A stretch of DNA of 64,000 nt from an uncultured Granulosicoccaceae bacterium (GTDB lineage: Bacteria; Pseudomonadota; Gammaproteobacteria; CALCKW01), in NCBI GenBank assembly GCA_937965695.1, contig CALCKW010000031.1, positions 1-64,000 of the forward strand, read 5' to 3'. The translations under genes were made by a program, and so were the position numbers. The notes beneath the pieces are model-generated. The model was not told where the DNA came from, did not search any database, and saw nothing but the letters and a program-made list of their open reading frames with translations. Positions within the stretch are counted from its first letter, which is position 1; each line of letters begins with the position of its first letter. Shown here piece by piece: positions 50,831-59,511 of this stretch.

Positions 50831-52273
50831 TTCTTCTATAGACTCTATGTGGAAAAGGCGATCACGGTAGGCCAGTAGCTTTTTCGCAAGCTCAGCTGTA
50901 TCGGCGTCTATCACTAAGCGAGCAACCTGTTGCTCAAAATTCTGTCTAGTTGTTGATACCAGAGCGGCGTCTTCTGTTCTGCGCAATATTTCTTGATGCC
51001 ATTGTGCCGCTTCGTGCTTGCTGAGACTGTTTGGCCAATTGCGTGCGCGATAGCGCTGAACCATCGTAGGCAGCCGAGAATCGTCGAAATCTAATGTCAG
51101 CGGAAGTTTCTCTAAAGGAGCAGATGCACAAAGTTCATTCATCCGCCGCCGATCCGCATCACTAAAAAATCCGCCGTTATAAAGTTGTAGATCTGGATCA
51201 GCGGGGGCATTGTTTTGTTGTGTTGGTTCAAAAGCAAGCCTGACACGCATTGCAATATCTGATGTTTGTAATATTTGATCGCGATTCGCAAGAGCCTGCT
51301 GTTGATCTATCCCCAGCCGACTTGCACTGTCAGCGTCGAGAACATTTGCCGGGGCCAAGACTGGTGTGCGATTAATATGCACAACTTTAATGGGTGGTCT
51401 AGACGTGCCTTCGGGTAATTCGTCCATGCGGGTGAATAGTCGAGTTCGTAGTTCCTCAGTGCTCAGTGCTACCCAATCATCGGGGGCGACATTTAGGTCG
51501 CAGACAATCACGCCATTCTTGTTGTTAGGGTGCGGCGCTATAGGCAGTACCAAGCTGGCGTGACTCTGACTCGCTGGCAGCATGCCGGATACATGCAGTA
51601 CAGCTTTTTTATGCTGTGTTGAAAGCAGCGCCGCTGCGGCTTGCTTGCCACGGTTGTCAAAAGCGTACTGATAGAGTTTAGGTTGCGCGCTGCGCAACAT
51701 TTTAGCGACAGCGATGGTTGCGCGAACATCACTTAAAGCATCATGGGCGTGGCTGTGTTCGAGTTGGTTTGCCGCACTTAAATCTTCTAGTTTATTACTC
51801 GCACGTCCGTCTATATGCTCAGGCCACTCGATGCCATCGGGTCGAAGTGCTCGACACAAACGCACTACATCCAGCAGATCCCAGCGACTACAGCGGTTTT
51901 GCCATTCTCTGGCGTAGGGATCCCGCAGATTACGATAAAGCAGCTGCCGCACAAACTCGTCATCGAAACGCAGATTGTTGTAGCCGACAACACAGGTGCC
52001 AGGCACGGTAAATTCGTCTAGGATTGCGGTGGCAAAATCGTGCTCGCAAAGACCTTGCAGGCAATCCATGGGTGTGACATCTGTAATTTGGCAGGCTACA
52101 GGGTCAGGTAGGCTGTCCCATGTCGGGGCACACCGTATATCGATCGGTTCATCGATAACATTGAAATCAAGGTCGGTTCGAATACCGGCAAATTGCCCGA
52201 TACGATCTCTTGCGGGATCGCGACCAAAAGTTTCTAAGTCATACCAAAACAAACTGTTCGGCGCGGTGGCCAT
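50819..52273 (-). CDS. sbcB: Exodeoxyribonuclease I
   Basis: A 484-residue protein. The DEDDh exonuclease domain begins FWYDLETFGRDPARDRIGQF, with VVGYNNLRFDDEF and HDALSDVRATIAVA supplying the remaining acidic and His residues. The C-terminal ExoI SH3-like and helical domains run to about residue 475. It degrades single-stranded DNA 3' to 5' in recombination and mismatch repair. Confidence 0.95.
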   Translation of the reverse strand: MATAPNSLFWYDLETFGRDPARDRIGQFAGIRTDLDFNVIDEPIDIRCAPTWDSLPDPVACQITDVTPMDCLQGLCEHDFATAILDEFTVPGTCVVGYNNLRFDDEFVRQLLYRNLRDPYAREWQNRCSRWDLLDVVRLCRALRPDGIEWPEHIDGRASNKLEDLSAANQLEHSHAHDALSDVRATIAVAKMLRSAQPKLYQYAFDNRGKQAAAALLSTQHKKAVLHVSGMLPASQSHASLVLPIAPHPNNKNGVIVCDLNVAPDDWVALSTEELRTRLFTRMDELPEGTSRPPIKVVHINRTPVLAPANVLDADSASRLGIDQQQALANRDQILQTSDIAMRVRLAFEPTQQNNAPADPDLQLYNGGFFSDADRRRMNELCASAPLEKLPLTLDFDDSRLPTMVQRYRARNWPNSLSKHEAAQWHQEILRRTEDAALVSTTRQNFEQQVARLVIDADTAELAKKLLAYRDRLFHIESIEESTD

Positions 52274-52345
52274 GGTTGTTCCTCAGCAAGATCACTAGCC
52301 AATCGGTCGGCTAGTTCGAGATACTAGATGGTCAGTTCGCGTGTT

Positions 52346-52954
52346 CTACCAGTGCATGTCATCCGGCACTTTGTAGTCAGCGTAGGGATCTTCTTCACCG
52401 CTAACTTGGGGTTGCTCTTGGTTCGGATCGTTGACGACGACTAACCACTGTGGATTTAGGTCAATCAGCTGTTGAGCGACATCCGGTGTCACCAAGTGTG
52501 TTTGTCTGTTCAAGCGAGTAATCGCGAGGTCTCCAGCGGAGATTTTGTCAAGGTATTCCTGACTAACAAAGACTTGTCGAACACGCTCCCCAACCACATA
52601 GTTGAAGGTCAATTCGCCTGTAAATTCAGTAATGCTGTTGTCGTCGATCAGCTTTTTGATCTTCGCTTTCAACTCTCGCTTTTGCGCTAGTTCGGCCTCT
52701 GCTGCAGCGTCAATTTCGGCAGCTTTGGCTGCCTTCTTAGCAGCCGGGGACGGCGAGCTGGGTTTTGCAGGTGGTCTTTGTCTGCGCGCAGGCCCCATTT
52801 TGGGTTTAGTTTTGTCAGATCCGGATTTGCCACCTTTGGCGGTGGTTGGGCGCTTGCGAGGCGGCTTCTTAGGCTTGGGTTTAGCTAGCTCTTCTGCTCG
52901 TTCCTGGCTCACCAGCCCGGCTCTGATCAGTTGCTGTTGTAGCGAATCTGACAT
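52346..52954 (-). CDS. DUF2058 (YaiL-like) protein
   Basis: From ATG at 52954, about 202 residues starting MSDSLQQQLIRAGLVSQERA. A basic Lys/Pro/Ala-rich linker (about 25-75) and a coiled coil with many Ala/Glu/Lys precede a conserved C-terminal DUF2058 domain (FNYVVGERVRQVFVSQEYLD, LNPQWLVVVND, ADYKVPDDMHW). The family is nucleoid- or ribosome-associated in some reports, but its function is not established. Confidence 0.85.
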   Translation of the reverse strand: MSDSLQQQLIRAGLVSQERAEELAKPKPKKPPRKRPTTAKGGKSGSDKTKPKMGPARRQRPPAKPSSPSPAAKKAAKAAEIDAAAEAELAQKRELKAKIKKLIDDNSITEFTGELTFNYVVGERVRQVFVSQEYLDKISAGDLAITRLNRQTHLVTPDVAQQLIDLNPQWLVVVNDPNQEQPQVSGEEDPYADYKVPDDMHW

Positions 52955-53160
52955 CGATCTTTCCAATTACACGATACCGAGCATTATAAGTAACTTTCGC
53001 GCGAGTTTCAGCGACATAGCGACATCAAATATTCAATCCATGGACTAAGCTCTTGTTTGTTGCAGTTTTGTTATCTTGCCTGTGTCGCCAAACCAATAGG
53101 TTTGCGCTCTTAATTAGCGGGCTATTATCGGAGTTTTGGGTTTTGGCGGAAGTCGTGCTG

Positions 53161-53466
53161 ATGGTGGGTGGAGTCGATATCCAGTCGTTCGAATTACTGG
53201 ACGGAAGAGCAATGATTGGGCGGTCTTCGCGTGCACATATAAGCCTCAGTGACGATACAGTAAGCGCTAAACACGCGGTGATCGAGATGGTTCGCGACAA
53301 CCACGAGGCGAGCAATTGTCAGTATTTCATACAAGACCTCTGTTCAACCAACGGCACGCGGTTGGAGAACAAGTTTGTGCGCCGTGAGTTATTGCATGAT
53401 GGTGATGTTATCGAGATTGGATGGCAGCAATTGCGATTCACCAGCTCTCACGCGTCGCTGATCTAG
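53161..53466 (+). CDS. Small FHA-domain protein
   Basis: With ATG at 53161 and GGAAG eight bases upstream, 101 residues consisting almost entirely of one forkhead-associated domain: AMIGRSSRAHISLSDDTVSA (phosphothreonine-binding Arg and Ser), KHAVIEM and the LCSTNGTRLENKFV loop. The frame stays open upstream to a TTG at 53053, but that segment is not FHA. It probably binds a phosphothreonine peptide; no kinase gene is adjacent. Confidence 0.75.
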   Translation: MVGGVDIQSFELLDGRAMIGRSSRAHISLSDDTVSAKHAVIEMVRDNHEASNCQYFIQDLCSTNGTRLENKFVRRELLHDGDVIEIGWQQLRFTSSHASLI

Positions 53467-53488
53467 ACACTTTTGTGGGCTAATAAAT

Positions 53489-54277
53489 TCACGCTTTATT
53501 AATGAAATCCAACAAGAGCTTGTTAAAAACTGCGGGCTTTTCTGCGTGCGGCCAATGTCCGGTTGCTGCAATGCTTTTGAGTTGGGCCTTAGGAAAGAGC
53601 CTCTGGACGACCTCTCTGTCGTCATCGACGAGATAATCCGATTCAGCACCTTTTAAAAACAGCACCGGTCCATCAAAGCTGAGCTGTGATTGAGGCCAAT
53701 CTGCGATGTGCGGATATTGCTCGGCAAGTGTGTTTAGGTTGAGGCGCCAGCTGGCAATCCCATCTTTGAGTATTAAATTCTTCAGTAAAAAGCTTCTTAT
53801 TGCGACCTCGGGCACCCAGTTAGCCAAGGCGTTGTCTACGTCTCCACGGCTGTTAAAAGTCTTGCCCTGCATAGCCGCCATGCCCCGCAATATTTCATCG
53901 TGATTGGGCTTGTAGCTTCTTGGTGCAATGTCCACAATGATTAGCTTGTGAAGAATATCTGGCCGCGTCAGGGCTAGCATCATTGCAGTTTTTCCACCCA
54001 TTGAGTGTCCTACCACTATCGATTCCTGCGCAATTTCGCTGTCTATGTATTGGGCCACGTCGCCAGCGAGGGAAGGGTAGTCGTGCTTCGCACTGTGGGG
54101 GGATTTGCCGTGATTCCGCAGATCTAAGGCGTGCACTTGATAGTGCTCAGCCACCGAGCGAATGGCTGTACCTAGGTTCTGCCAACTCCCAAACAGTCCA
54201 TGCAAGAACACGACGGGTTTACCCTTTCCTGAAACATGTGCGTGTAGCTTCAGTGCGGAGACATCTTGGTTTTTCAA
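53489..54277 (-). CDS. Alpha/beta hydrolase, YbfF-like esterase
   Basis: A 262-residue protein with a TTG start at 54277 behind GAGGA. Oxyanion motif VVFLHGLFGSWQNLG, nucleophile Ser in VVGHSMGGKTAMML (about residue 94), acid Asp in KGAESDYLVDDD and His in ATGHWPHAEKP (about 241). LFGS..NLG and DLRNHG.SPHS fit the YbfF acyl-CoA/ester hydrolase group. The substrate is unknown. Confidence 0.85.
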   Translation of the reverse strand: MKNQDVSALKLHAHVSGKGKPVVFLHGLFGSWQNLGTAIRSVAEHYQVHALDLRNHGKSPHSAKHDYPSLAGDVAQYIDSEIAQESIVVGHSMGGKTAMMLALTRPDILHKLIIVDIAPRSYKPNHDEILRGMAAMQGKTFNSRGDVDNALANWVPEVAIRSFLLKNLILKDGIASWRLNLNTLAEQYPHIADWPQSQLSFDGPVLFLKGAESDYLVDDDREVVQRLFPKAQLKSIAATGHWPHAEKPAVFNKLLLDFINKA

Positions 54278-54774
54278 GGAAATGTCCTCAGTCAGTCGAG
54301 TTGGGCGTTTTCAACACCCTAGTCACGCAATTGTATCCGTGATCCCTCTAGGATGCGAAATCGCCGTGAGCCGTGTTTGATCTTGAAATTTCTTTAGGTA
54401 GGTTTGTCGAAGAGGCCCAGACAAACGTTATTTGGTCTATTGGAAGCCTGATTTGCATTGATAAGTTAGCTGCAACTTCTGCGTGGTAAAAGAGGTCTAT
54501 CGGGAGATATACGTGGGAGCCGATAGTAGGCATTTTCGGTTTTAGAGGAGCCGACTCTTAGTTTTTTGTGCACCTTATTACCCTGATTAAACAGGTTTCT
54601 CCTCCGTCGAATGCGCTAAACTTATCCCATAGAATGGCGGCTTTTGCCTCACCCTACTTCTTAAGGTGACAATTGCTGTTTAGATGGCGATTTCTTAGCC
54701 ACAGTTTGGCTCGGCCCTACTTTTTAACATGGCCCAAATTTGGGTTAGAAACTCTCAAAGGGAGAGCTAGCTAA
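54278..54774. other. Divergent intergenic region before gshA
   Basis: 497 bases between the leftward esterase and rightward gshA. I see no convincing gene, RNA or strong hairpin. It should hold both promoters. AAAGGGAGAGC near 54757 is the gshA ribosome site. Confidence 0.5.
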
Positions 54775-56352
54775 GTGTTTGATACTTTTTATTCGCGATT
54801 GGCAATTATTGACCATCAATGTGAGCAAAATCCGCTGGCAGGGCGACGATTGGGTCTAGAAAAAGAGTCACTCCGGTACGATGCGGATGGTGTAATTTCT
54901 CAGCAACTTCATCCGCGCGAGCTCGGGTCTGCCATGACACATCCGAGTATCACAACTGATTACAGCGAAGCATTGATGGAGCTGGTGACACCAGCGTTTG
55001 AAAGTGCGACTGAAACACTTGATTACTTACGCGACTTACACACTTTTGTCTATCAGCATATAGGTTCAGAGAACCTCTGGGCGACAAGCATGCCTTGTGT
55101 TCTCGATGGAGAAGACAGTGTGAGAATTGCCGAGTTTGGCAGTAGCAACCTTGGCATGATGAAAACCGTCTACCGAAGGGGTTTAGGGCATCGCTACGGC
55201 AAGACGATGCAGGTTATCGCTGGTGTTCATTACAATTACTCTTACCCTGAACATTTTTGGAAACGTCTTCACGGGATTTACAACTCCCAAGAGCCGTTAC
55301 AAGACTTCATCAATGAACAATACATGGGGCAAGTTCGCAATTTGCAGCGCTATGGTTGGTTGATGCTGTATTTGTTTGGTGCTTCACCGGCGGTGTGTAA
55401 GAGCTTTGTGGGAGAGGGACCAACTAAATTAAAACCCTTGGATATAGTTACCTTGCACGAGCCCTTTGGCACCAGTCTGCGCATGGGTGATATTGGTTAT
55501 CGCAATAAAAAAGACGAGAGCGCAATTGCCCGAGCAGACTACAACAGTCTGCAAAAATACGTCGAAAGTCTACGCCTAGCCATCGGAAAACCGCTGCCAG
55601 AATACGCAAAAATTGGCCAGGGAATGGCGGAGCCGTGGCAACAGCTCAACAGTAATTTGCTGCAAATTGAAAATGAATATTACAGCACCACACGTCCTAA
55701 ACAAATCACTCAAGGCTTGGAAAAGCCAAGTACGGCACTTGCGCGTCGTGGCGTTGCTTATGTTGAACTGCGATCCCTTGACGTCAACCCGTACGCGGCT
55801 GAAGGAATCGACGAAGACACTATCTTGTTCGTTGAGTGCTTTATGTTATTTTGTCTTTTGTTGGACAGTCCAGCTATTGGCCCTGAAGAGCGCGCCATCA
55901 TTGATAGCGACTTCCTCGCTGTTGCGCACCAAGGGCGCAATCCAGCGCAATTGTTGTCTTGTGTGATAAACGGCCAACAGCCGCTGCAACAAGCTGCGCG
56001 TGCGCTTGTTGATGCCTGTGCCGCGGTAGCATCGACGCTTGATTGCAGTGAGTCTGCTAAAAAATATCAAAGAGCAGTTGAGGCACAGATGGCTTGTGTC
56101 GAGGATCCAGAAAAGACCCTTTCAGGGCGAATTCTTGCTGAGATGAGCGAGCGTGATGAAAGCTTTTTTGAATTTGCAGAGCGGCTATCGACTCAGCATC
56201 GCGAGACACACATTTCCCGGACCATGGATTCGACGCTCCACGGAGAGTGGGAACAGCTAGCGAAAGACTCGTTGAAAAAGCAGGCTGAAATGGACGCGGA
56301 AGATCAGATTCCTTTCGAACAATTTATCGCCCAATACATGGCGAGCGAATAG
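54775..56352 (+). CDS. gshA: Glutamate-cysteine ligase (class I)
   Basis: A 525-residue protein with a GTG start. Motifs are RRLGLEKESLRYDADG, ITTDYSEALMELVTPAFES, VIAGVHYNYSYPEHFW, SLRMGDIGYRN and YVELRSLDVNPYAAEGI, all typical of gammaproteobacterial GshA. It makes gamma-glutamylcysteine, the first step to glutathione. moeA follows 21 bases downstream and is probably cotranscribed. Confidence 0.95.
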   Translation: MFDTFYSRLAIIDHQCEQNPLAGRRLGLEKESLRYDADGVISQQLHPRELGSAMTHPSITTDYSEALMELVTPAFESATETLDYLRDLHTFVYQHIGSENLWATSMPCVLDGEDSVRIAEFGSSNLGMMKTVYRRGLGHRYGKTMQVIAGVHYNYSYPEHFWKRLHGIYNSQEPLQDFINEQYMGQVRNLQRYGWLMLYLFGASPAVCKSFVGEGPTKLKPLDIVTLHEPFGTSLRMGDIGYRNKKDESAIARADYNSLQKYVESLRLAIGKPLPEYAKIGQGMAEPWQQLNSNLLQIENEYYSTTRPKQITQGLEKPSTALARRGVAYVELRSLDVNPYAAEGIDEDTILFVECFMLFCLLLDSPAIGPEERAIIDSDFLAVAHQGRNPAQLLSCVINGQQPLQQAARALVDACAAVASTLDCSESAKKYQRAVEAQMACVEDPEKTLSGRILAEMSERDESFFEFAERLSTQHRETHISRTMDSTLHGEWEQLAKDSLKKQAEMDAEDQIPFEQFIAQYMASE

Positions 56353-56373
56353 ACTTAATCGGAGCATTAATAG

Positions 56374-57651
56374 ATGGCTTTTGAACGCCAGCCCTCTTGT
56401 CAGGATCTGAGTGAGTCGTCGGCGCTCATGCCAGTCGCGCAAGCCAGAGAGCTGTTGCGTCAACGGTTGAATGTCATCGAAGAGACGGAAGTGCTTGCAC
56501 TGGATCAGTGCCTCGGTCGAGTTCTGGCTTCGGATCTCAGTTCCCCCATGGATGTGCCGGGGCACACCAATGCGGCGATGGACGGTTTTGCCATCCGTGC
56601 GGCTGATTTACCAGAAGTAGGTAAGACTGAAGTGCTAGAAGTCGTGGGAGAGTCTTGGGCTGGGCGGCCGTGGACTGGCGCGCTGAAGTCAGGACAGGCG
56701 ATCAAAATTGCAACGGGTGCGGTTATGCCCCGTGGTAGTGACACCGTCGTCATTGTTGAGCATACACAGCTTAAGGGTGAGCAAGTGACGTTGGGAGATG
56801 ATACTCAACCCGGTCGTAATGTTCGGCATGCAGGTGAAGATTTGCGCCAAGGTGAGGCAGTGCTCGCAGGTGGAACATTGCTTATGCCGGCTGAAATTGG
56901 CCAACTTGCCTCTCTTGGGTTTGCCCAGGCAGAAGTGAGGAAGCGGCTTAAAGTTGCCGTATTCAGCACGGGAGATGAGTTGGTGCCGCTTGCTCAATCC
57001 TCAGAAACTGCGTTGCTACCTGGGCAAGTGTTCGACAGTAATCGTTACACCCTGTGCGCGATGCTACAGAGATTAGGCGTTGAGGTCGTCGATTTGGGTG
57101 TGATTGGTGATAGTGCACAGGCGACAAGAGATGTATTTGAATTGGCGGCTCGCAGTGCGGATGTCGTTGTATCCTCTGGTGGTGCTTCTGTTTCAGATGC
57201 AGATCATGTCAGCCGGACTTTGGGAGAGCTCGGCGAGGTTGCCTTTTGGCGATTAGCCATGCGACCGGGCAGGCCTTTGGCTTGCGGTAATGTTGGTGGG
57301 GCCTTATTTTTTGGCCTGCCAGGAAACCCAGTTGCCGTAATGGTAACTTTCTATCAGTTCGTACTGCCGGCGTTGCAGCATATGATGGGTCGCTTAGTAC
57401 AAGAGCCACTAACGTTCAAAGCAAGGTGCGAACAGCCATTGCGCAAATCGCTCGGGCGTGTGGAATACCAGCGCGGTATTGTGTCGGTAGGTGACGACGG
57501 CCAAACAACAGTTACAACAACAGGTAAACAAGGGGCGGGGCGTATTAGCTCGATGACACGAGCCAATTGTTTTATTGTTTTACCAGAAGAGCTGGCCTCG
57601 GTTAAAGCTGGTGATCTTGTCGATGTTCAGCCATTTGAGGGTTTGATCTAG
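56374..57651 (+). CDS. moeA: Molybdopterin molybdenumtransferase MoeA
   Basis: A 425-residue protein. Signatures are PGHTNAAMDGFAIR, KIATGAVMPRGSDTVVIVEH, AVFSTGDEL, VFDSNRYTLCAML, SSGGASVSDADHV (the usual SSGGVSVG variant) and FGLPGNPVAVMVTF. It inserts molybdate, or tungstate in some paralogues, into adenylylated molybdopterin. The aor tungsten-enzyme operon begins 1.3 kb away on the other strand, so a dedicated role in W-cofactor insertion is possible but unproven. Confidence 0.93.
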   Translation: MAFERQPSCQDLSESSALMPVAQARELLRQRLNVIEETEVLALDQCLGRVLASDLSSPMDVPGHTNAAMDGFAIRAADLPEVGKTEVLEVVGESWAGRPWTGALKSGQAIKIATGAVMPRGSDTVVIVEHTQLKGEQVTLGDDTQPGRNVRHAGEDLRQGEAVLAGGTLLMPAEIGQLASLGFAQAEVRKRLKVAVFSTGDELVPLAQSSETALLPGQVFDSNRYTLCAMLQRLGVEVVDLGVIGDSAQATRDVFELAARSADVVVSSGGASVSDADHVSRTLGELGEVAFWRLAMRPGRPLACGNVGGALFFGLPGNPVAVMVTFYQFVLPALQHMMGRLVQEPLTFKARCEQPLRKSLGRVEYQRGIVSVGDDGQTTVTTTGKQGAGRISSMTRANCFIVLPEELASVKAGDLVDVQPFEGLI

Positions 57652-57839
57652 TTTCAATTGAGTGCTGACCTATCTTCCTGCACTTGTTCGCAAATGATGT
57701 CTACTATTCTAAGTGGTTGTTTATACATCTTTAATATTGATGTCATGGCATGTTAGTTGTTTGCTTTGTGCTAGAGCTGTGCTTTGTCACAATTGCTAAT
57801 GGCGCGGCGTAAAGCGAATATGGTTGAGAAATACTAGAT

Positions 57840-58814
57840 ATGAATGCTCGAATACTTGCCGTCTCTGCGGCAGCGGTACTGTCTACCTTGCTTGTGGCTT
57901 GCCAGTCCGGTCCAAAAGTCGGACCAGGGGAAGTTGTTAGTGCTACAGCCGGTGTAAGCGGTATAAATGCAGCTAAAGTGGGTGGAAACCTTTTTCGCGC
58001 CGTTGAGGAACATGTACGTTCACAAGGCAGTATTCTCAACGATACACCTCATCAGACAGCCTACACAGACCTCAACAATGATGGTCTTATTGACGTGCTA
58101 TTGATGTTGAATGCACCTGAGTGGTGTATTGGTGATAGTTGCACACTGATGATTTTTGAGGGCACAGAAACTGGTGCAAAAATGCTGGCTGAGTTGACTT
58201 TGATCTCTTCGCCGATTTCCGTCGGTGACGCTAACGAGACTGGCTGGCGAGATATTTTTGTCACGCTACCCGGTTCTGCTGGCAAGTCCACAATGGCAAG
58301 GGTTGATCACAATGGCCAAGGTTATCCAGAGAGTCCAAGTCAATGGCGGTTTCTTGCGAATAATGGCACTTTGCCAGGGCGTCCGGTACTTGTGGGTGGC
58401 GGTGCCCAAGGCTCGGATTTGGCCGGTTTTGATCAGCTTCTGACTGAGTTGGACACAGGTGGTGAGAGTGGGGATGCTGTCGCGAGTACTGCGCTGACAG
58501 GTGTTTCTGGCTCTCAGCAAAATTTTTATGGCCGTTATTCTTGGGGACCGGGTGAGGCTTATTTCCGACCATGCGGTGGCGCTAGTGTTTACTGGGTCAT
58601 TGCTGGTGAAAGGGTTGGCCAGCAGTTGGATGATGAGTACCGCCAAATTGCTACCCAGCAGTTCGACGATGTTTATCTGGAAATGAAAGCCATATCTCAG
58701 CCGACACCGGATGAGGGTGATGCTTCATTTTACGACGGCGTGCTCGAAATAGAACAAGTGATAAGCATGATTCCAGTGGATGAAAACACCTGCAGCCAAG
58801 CGCCGAGCTCGTAA
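57840..58814 (+). CDS. Uncharacterised outer-membrane or periplasmic lipoprotein
   Basis: A 324-residue protein with a clear lipobox STLLVAC (Cys about residue 21) after a short signal peptide. YTDLNNDGLIDVLLML has the calcium-binding-like DxNxDGxxD spacing. The C-terminal part (GRYSWGPGEAYFRPCGGASVYWVIA) resembles the small FRPCG...YWV module seen in some gammaproteobacterial lipoproteins. I do not recognise the whole protein. A strong terminator follows at 58858. Confidence 0.75.
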   Translation: MNARILAVSAAAVLSTLLVACQSGPKVGPGEVVSATAGVSGINAAKVGGNLFRAVEEHVRSQGSILNDTPHQTAYTDLNNDGLIDVLLMLNAPEWCIGDSCTLMIFEGTETGAKMLAELTLISSPISVGDANETGWRDIFVTLPGSAGKSTMARVDHNGQGYPESPSQWRFLANNGTLPGRPVLVGGGAQGSDLAGFDQLLTELDTGGESGDAVASTALTGVSGSQQNFYGRYSWGPGEAYFRPCGGASVYWVIAGERVGQQLDDEYRQIATQQFDDVYLEMKAISQPTPDEGDASFYDGVLEIEQVISMIPVDENTCSQAPSS

Positions 58815-58857
58815 AGAGTGACTGAATGCGACTATGTGTCGCTGACGAGGTAAAACG

Positions 58858-58885
58858 AAAAAAGGAGCCGAGGGCTCCTTTTTTT
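58858..58885. terminator. Bidirectional intrinsic terminator
   Basis: AAAAAAGGAGCC, loop GAG, GGCTCCTTTTTTT: a 12-bp stem with T-runs readable on both strands. It lies 43 bases after the lipoprotein stop and 63 bases past the aorE stop, so it serves both convergent units. Confidence 0.9.
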
Positions 58886-58947
58886 ATGTCTACATCACTG
58901 ATTAACGTCACCTACTAGCTTTACGCTTTTGACGAGAAGAGTTAGCT

Positions 58948-59241
58948 TTAACCTCCACCTTTTTGATACGACGTATCAAACAAACGCATGAACGTTTTTT
59001 GCTCTTCAGCGTCAACGTTGTCAAATCGGATCGACACATCTACATAAGGCAGGCGCATAGCTGGCGTTATTTGCCTGATTTTTTGAGGGCCCACATGGAT
59101 GCGGACTTCACCCCCTGGCAATCGAACGACGATGGTGCTGTCTTCGACGTGGTAATCGTGGTTTTTAAAGGTACGCGGGGCCTGTTTGAAAAACTCATTG
59201 TGCGTGTAGCCCATTTCACGATCTAGCCCAAACAGCGACAC
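58948..59241 (-). CDS. aorE: Small conserved AOR-operon protein (AorE position), C-terminal Gly-Gly-Gly
   Basis: A 97-residue protein with a GTG start three bases after the aorD stop; GGAGG within the last aorD codons is its ribosome site. It contains FKNHDYHVEDSTIVVRLPGG and ends SYQKGGG. It has no membrane segment or metal motif. The position matches aorE of aldehyde oxidoreductase operons; the biochemical role is unknown. The di-glycine-like tail parallels that of the preceding MoaD-like protein. Confidence 0.7.
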   Translation of the reverse strand: MSLFGLDREMGYTHNEFFKQAPRTFKNHDYHVEDSTIVVRLPGGEVRIHVGPQKIRQITPAMRLPYVDVSIRFDNVDAEEQKTFMRLFDTSYQKGGG

Positions 59242-59244
59242 TGA

Positions 59245-59502
59245 TTAACCTCCAGCAACGGGTGGCCAAATAGCGACCACATCGTTTTCTTTTATCAGTC
59301 CACTCGTCTCACGCTCGTGAGGTTCTATATAGACACCATTAACCAGAACCAAGTGTGCTAATTCCGGCGCCACTTTGAATCTGGTTATTATGTCTTCAAG
59401 AGTCACGCCTTCATCCACTTCTATGTCAATTCTATTGGCTATTTTCTCACCTGGTGGCATCAAGTGAGCGATAGTGGCCATTAACTTAAGTCCTATCTTC
59501 AT
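59245..59502 (-). CDS. aorD: MoaD/ThiS-like sulfur-carrier protein of the AOR operon
   Basis: An 85-residue beta-grasp protein. IDIEVDEGVTLEDIITRFKV and LVLVNGVYIEPHE fit the fold, and the C-terminus IWPPVAGG carries the Gly-Gly that is thiocarboxylated in MoaD. Expected role: sulfur donor for the pterin dithiolene of the tungsten cofactor. It lies 9 bases after aorC. Confidence 0.85.
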   Translation of the reverse strand: MKIGLKLMATIAHLMPPGEKIANRIDIEVDEGVTLEDIITRFKVAPELAHLVLVNGVYIEPHERETSGLIKENDVVAIWPPVAGG

Positions 59503-59511
59503 TGGTGTGAT

